Source: Candidatus Bipolaricaulota bacterium
GTDB lineage: Bacteria; Bipolaricaulota; Bipolaricaulia; RBG-16-55-9
Reading direction: 5' to 3'
Assembly: GCA_018609825.1 (NCBI GenBank)
Contig: JAHEOA010000063.1
Coordinates: 1-16,662, forward strand
DNA length: 16,662 nt
Part shown: positions 13,738 to 16,662 of the stretch, piece by piece
How positions within the stretch are numbered: the stretch's first letter is position 1
How the letters are laid out: each line of letters starts with the position of its first letter
Notes under the pieces: generated by a model
Seen by the model: the letters and a program-made list of their open reading frames with translations, nothing else
Database searches by the model: none
What the model was told of the DNA's origin: nothing
Program-made: the position numbers and the translations under genes

Positions 13738-14961
13738 TCAGGCGGCCCCACAGCAGGGCAGCGAGCAGCCATCGCGAGCGGCGGGAATCGTCGGCAGCGT
13801 GCCGATCCCCACCGCCTCCGCGGCGGGAACCGGGATGCGGCGGGCAATGGCCCCGACCGGCTGCGGGCCGACCTCGATCGTCTTGACCATCTCCTGGCGC
13901 TCGACGTCGACGACCGCCACGACGTTCCGGTTCTGAATCGGGACGTAGAACTTGGCGTCATCGATCGAAAAATCGCCGGCAACCGGGTTGCCGCCCTCGA
14001 CGAGCGGGATGGTATTGACGATCTCCAGGTTGGTCACGTCGATGACGGTGATGTCGCCGGAGTTGCGGTTGATGACGAAGTTGAACTCGTCCTCGGCGGT
14101 GAACTCGTCGGTAATGGGGAGTTCGCCGAGCCCCTCATCTGGGGTGAAGCGCCGGATCTCCGCCGGTCGGGTGGGGACGCTCACGTCGAAGACGCCGACG
14201 GTGCCGGCCGAGCCCTCGATGGTCTCCACGAAGGCGAGCGTGCCGTCGCGCGAGCCCGTCATCATGAACGGCTCGACGTCCTCCGGGCGATCGGCCACCA
14301 ACGGCGGCACGGGCACCGTCCCGACGACCTCGAAACTGTCAACGTCGATCACCGAGACGGCCTGGCTGGAGCCGGGCGGGTTCCGGTCGGGCTCGATGGC
14401 GTGTTTCCCATGGGGCGTGATGGTGATGTCGCACGGCTGGGCGTCCTGGAAGCGTTCGATCCGGCCGACGACTTGTCCGAAGTCGTCGCCCGCGGGATTT
14501 GCGCCGATCTTGAGCAGCGCGTCGTCGAACCGCGCCGAGACGAGAATGAAGTTCCCGTCCGGCGTCAGTTCCGTGTAGTTCTGCGAGGAGCCGGTCTCGA
14601 TCACGTGGCGAACCTCGCCCGTGTCCAGATCGACCACGTGCACGGTCGGGGCATCGTCGATGTGGAGGCCCGTCGCCACGATCGATCCCTCGTCAAAGTG
14701 CTTGTTCGACGGGAAGCTGGCCGTGGTGCCGACGTCGATCGTCTTGACGATCTCATCCGATACGGTGTCGATGAGGCTGGCGCTGCCGTCGCCGTTGTTG
14801 ATCACGACCATCAAATCCCGGACATCGTCGGATTCCTGGCCCCAACCTTGCAGCTGCAGGAGCGGGCCCAGGGCCACGCCGGTCCCGAGCGCCGCGCCGG
14901 TCCGCTTCAGAAACCCGCGTCGCGTCATCGCCGAGCCGGTCATCTCGTCGATCCTGCTCAT
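13738..14961 (-). CDS. Tat-exported YVTN/YncE-type beta-propeller protein with C-terminal Cys cluster
   Basis: A 407-residue protein with a twin-arginine signal (TRRGFLKRTG, 13-22), a hydrophobic core and likely cleavage near residue 41. The mature part is a series of beta-propeller blades with the repeated pattern 'V-x-V-I-D-x-x-x-x-E/x-V-x-T-I' (for example residues 61-76, 106-121, 201-216, 304-319, 347-364), as in YncE/YVTN and cytochrome-d1-like propellers. No heme CxxCH motif is seen. The tail ends CSLPCCGAA, with Cys399, Cys403 and Cys404; the only other Cys is Cys177. I chose ATG 14961 because AAGGAGG lies six bases upstream; the ATG at 14988 lacks a site. It lies between the sulfur-activating fusion and the exported rhodanese-like gene, which suggests an extracytoplasmic sulfur- or metal-binding role. 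Confidence 0.82.
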   Translation of the reverse strand: MSRIDEMTGSAMTRRGFLKRTGAALGTGVALGPLLQLQGWGQESDDVRDLMVVINNGDGSASLIDTVSDEIVKTIDVGTTASFPSNKHFDEGSIVATGLHIDDAPTVHVVDLDTGEVRHVIETGSSQNYTELTPDGNFILVSARFDDALLKIGANPAGDDFGQVVGRIERFQDAQPCDITITPHGKHAIEPDRNPPGSSQAVSVIDVDSFEVVGTVPVPPLVADRPEDVEPFMMTGSRDGTLAFVETIEGSAGTVGVFDVSVPTRPAEIRRFTPDEGLGELPITDEFTAEDEFNFVINRNSGDITVIDVTNLEIVNTIPLVEGGNPVAGDFSIDDAKFYVPIQNRNVVAVVDVERQEMVKTIEVGPQPVGAIARRIPVPAAEAVGIGTLPTIPAARDGCSLPCCGAA

Positions 14962-14987
14962 CACGGTCCTCCTTAGCTCCGAGGTCA

Positions 14988-16448
14988 TCAGTAAGTGGGC
15001 ACCGACGGGTCAACCTGGCGAGCCCAAGCGTTGATGCCGCCGTAGAGGTTTCTCAGTCGGCGGAAGCCGGCCTCGCGCAGCAGCTCGACAGCTTCGGCGC
15101 TGCGCCCGCCCACGCGACAGATCGCCACGATCTCGTCGGCGCTGTCCAGCTCGTGGAGCCGCTCGGGCAGCTCGCCGAGCGGAATGTGGGTTGCGCCATC
15201 GAAGCGTGAGATGTCGAGCTCGAACGGCTCGCGGACGTCGAGGAGCACGAGGTCCTCGCCGGCATCGAGCCGTTCCTTCAACTGTTGGGGCGAAATCTCG
15301 GCGCCTGTCTCCTCGGTCTCTCCGCCGCCGACGCCGCAGAACGCCTCGTAGTCAATGAGCTCGGTGACGGTCGGGTTCTCCCCACAGACGGGACAGTCGG
15401 GGTTCTTCCGGAGCTTGAGCTCACGGAAGGTCATGCCGAGCGCGTCGACGAGCAACAGCCGCCCCACCAACGGCTCCCCCTCGCCGAGGATGAGCTTGAT
15501 GGTCTCGGTGGCCTGGATCGTCCCCACGAGTCCGGGCAGCACGCCGAGGACGCCCCCCTCCGCACAACTGGGGACCAGACCGGGTGGCGGCGGCTCGGGA
15601 TAGAGGCAGCGATAGCAGGGGCCCTGGCTCGCGTCGAAGACCGTGGCCTGCCCTTCAAAGCGGAAGATGCTCCCATAGACGTTCGGGATCCCCAACATCG
15701 CACAGGCATCGTTGACAAGATATCTCGTGGGAAAGTTGTCGGTGCCGTCCACGACGATGTCGTAGTCCTGGAAGATCTCCAGCGCGTTCTCCGACGACAG
15801 TCGGGCCTCGTGGGTCTCGACGTCCACGTAGGGGTTAACGTCCTGGATGCGGTCGCGGGCGGAGTCGAGCTTGGGCCGTCCGACGTCGCTCGTGCCGTGG
15901 ATGACCTGGCGCTGGAGGTTGCTCGCCTCGACCGTGTCGAAGTCGACGAGGCCGAGGGTGCCGACGCCGGCCGCTGCCAGATAGAGCCCGAGCGGCGCGC
16001 CGAGGCCGCCGGTGCCGACCATCAACACACGGGCGGCCTTGAGCCTCTTCTGCCCCGACATCGTCACCTCGGGCATAATCAGATGCCGGCTGTAGCGCTG
16101 GATCTCCTCGTGGGAGAGCTCCACGTCATCGACCGCTTGGTCGTGGACGCTGGAGTCGGCTGAAGCCGTGGGGCGCCCGCCCGCGACCGCCGGGACGAGG
16201 CGCAACTCGTCGCCGTCCTCGACCGATGTGTCCGGGCCATCCAGATGCCGAATGTCCTCGTCGTTGTGATAGACGTTGACGAAGGAGCGCAGGGCGCCAT
16301 CGTCGTTGAACAGGTGTTGCCGTAGATCGGGATAGTCGCTCGTCAGTTGCTGCAGCGCTTCCCCGACCGTCGTCGCCCCCATCTCCACGGACGACCGATG
16401 GCCGGCGTAGGGGCGCAACGGGGTCGGGATGAAGACCGTGATGCTCAT
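14988..16448 (-). CDS. Triple fusion: MoaD/ThiS sulfur carrier - MoeB/ThiF E1-like activator - rhodanese
   Basis: A 486-residue fusion. Residues 1-91 form a ubiquitin-fold MoaD/ThiS-like carrier ending in LRLVPAVAGG (Gly90-Gly91). Residues 112-350 are a MoeB/ThiF adenylyltransferase with ATP loop GTGGLGAP (145-152), DFDTVEASNLQRQ (169-181), zinc Cys pairs C278/C281 (CYRC) and C352/C355 (CPVC), and Cys295 in SCAEGGVLGVLPG. Residues 383-480 are a rhodanese with active-site loop CRVGGRS (Cys444). MoeB should adenylate the Gly-Gly end and the rhodanese or TusA should supply sulfur to make a thiocarboxylate. In the fusion the Gly-Gly is internal, so cleavage is needed first; the JAMM peptidase gene overlaps upstream by ATGA. 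SD AAGGAGGA lies eight bases before ATG 16448; the longer frame to 16595 runs through the JAMM gene and is rejected. Confidence 0.92.
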   Translation of the reverse strand: MSITVFIPTPLRPYAGHRSSVEMGATTVGEALQQLTSDYPDLRQHLFNDDGALRSFVNVYHNDEDIRHLDGPDTSVEDGDELRLVPAVAGGRPTASADSSVHDQAVDDVELSHEEIQRYSRHLIMPEVTMSGQKRLKAARVLMVGTGGLGAPLGLYLAAAGVGTLGLVDFDTVEASNLQRQVIHGTSDVGRPKLDSARDRIQDVNPYVDVETHEARLSSENALEIFQDYDIVVDGTDNFPTRYLVNDACAMLGIPNVYGSIFRFEGQATVFDASQGPCYRCLYPEPPPPGLVPSCAEGGVLGVLPGLVGTIQATETIKLILGEGEPLVGRLLLVDALGMTFRELKLRKNPDCPVCGENPTVTELIDYEAFCGVGGGETEETGAEISPQQLKERLDAGEDLVLLDVREPFELDISRFDGATHIPLGELPERLHELDSADEIVAICRVGGRSAEAVELLREAGFRRLRNLYGGINAWARQVDPSVPTY

Positions 16449-16662
16449 TGCGGAACTCCTCCTTGGTCGCTCAGGGATGGATCCATCAACGTGAGTTCGT
16501 CGAACTTGGTGCGATCGGGGCTCAGTTGCCATGCGCGCGTATGCGTAGCCTGAGCCTGCTGGACGGAGACGATGACGTAGGCGAAGCCGGGCCAACTGGC
16601 GTGTTCGAGGTCGTAGTCGGACGGCAGCGGGGCTGCGTCGGGATGGGAATGGAAGAAGCCGA
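16445..16662 (-). CDS. JAMM/MPN+ (M67 family) metallopeptidase, 5' end outside the window
   Basis: The last 71 residues of a JAMM/Mov34 metalloprotease are present; the N-terminus lies beyond the right edge. The zinc motif HSHPDAAPLPSDYD gives His-x-His and the downstream Asp of the JAMM signature, followed by the family segment WPGFAYVIVSV. The catalytic Glu would lie upstream, out of view. The stop overlaps the start of the MoaD-MoeB-rhodanese gene (ATGA). Bacterial JAMM proteins of this type cut after the Gly-Gly of ubiquitin-like sulfur carriers, as Mec+ does for CysO-cysteine in mycobacteria and QbsD-type enzymes do for their carriers. The likely target is the internal Gly90-Gly91 of the next gene's product. 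The gene is too short to be in most open-frame listings because it is cut. Confidence 0.88.
   Translation of the reverse strand, partial: GFFHSHPDAAPLPSDYDLEHASWPGFAYVIVSVQQAQATHTRAWQLSPDRTKFDELTLMDPSLSDQGGVPQ

Noticed and set aside
13426..14976. A 516-codon plus-strand open frame opposite the rhodanese-like and propeller genes
   Set aside because: Arg/Asp/His-rich composition typical of high-GC antisense frames; no recognisable domain; both minus-strand genes have Tat signals and SDs.
16449..16595. N-terminal extension of the MoaD-MoeB-rhodanese frame
   Set aside because: The Arg-rich extension overlaps the JAMM coding sequence in another frame; the ATG at 16448 has a strong SD and starts the ubiquitin-like fold.
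10243..16662. Reading the right-hand operon as a cysteine biosynthesis (Mec+/CysO/CysM) locus
   Set aside because: JAMM and a Gly-Gly carrier fit, but no cysteine synthase is present in the window. It stays possible only if one lies beyond the right edge.
1..16662. CRISPR arrays, insertion sequences, integrases or phage genes
   Set aside because: No regularly spaced direct repeats, transposase motifs or terminal inverted repeats were seen; gene order looks like ordinary chromosome.

Overview
The window is a gene-dense, high-GC stretch that looks bacterial. It has a YqgF/RuvX-type resolvase, LIV-type ABC permeases, Tat signal peptides, strong Shine-Dalgarno (SD) sites in front of operon-internal genes, and sigma70-like promoters. 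One gene does not fit ordinary bacteria: a full-length Pus10-type tRNA pseudouridine synthase, a family known mainly from archaea and eukaryotes. This points to a poorly studied or deep-branching lineage, or to transfer from archaea. I cannot name a phylum from sequence alone.

Left part (1-7431). A minus-strand LIV-type operon (livK-livH-livM, 3471 to 181) encodes a Tat-exported binding protein and two permeases; no ATPase genes follow inside the window. A 12-bp stem-loop separates livK from livH, and a second stem-loop lies in the predicted 5' leader. Upstream are yqgF (minus) and pus10 (plus), divergent across only 51 bp with no SD on either side, which suggests leaderless mRNAs. Then come an MFS transporter (minus) and a metallo-beta-lactamase-fold hydrolase (plus), divergent across a 113-bp region with two inverted repeats.

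Middle (7432-10242). One large plus-strand gene encodes an 857-residue envelope protein: signal peptide, von Willebrand A (MIDAS) domain, roughly 560 residues of coiled coil, and a C-terminal membrane anchor. It has its own promoter and a strong intrinsic terminator.

Right part (10243-16662). Eight tightly packed minus-strand genes form what looks like a sulfur capture, import and activation operon. In transcription order they are: a JAMM/MPN+ peptidase (cut by the window edge); a MoaD/ThiS-MoeB-rhodanese triple fusion; a Tat-exported beta-propeller ending in a Cys cluster; a Tat-exported double-rhodanese protein with no active-site Cys but a penultimate Cys; a YeeE/YedE (TsuA-like) thiosulfate-type permease; TusA; an 89-residue 'mini-SBP56' that joins the N- and C-terminal ends of selenium-binding protein/methanethiol oxidase without its middle; and an NAD-dependent epimerase-type protein. 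The inferred route is external sulfur capture, then YeeE, TusA, rhodanese domain and MoeB, to a MoaD-type thiocarboxylate whose Gly-Gly end must be freed by the JAMM protease. This operon is the best candidate for an undescribed system here. The individual families are known; the combination, the Cys-less rhodanese and the mini-SBP56 are the new-looking parts.
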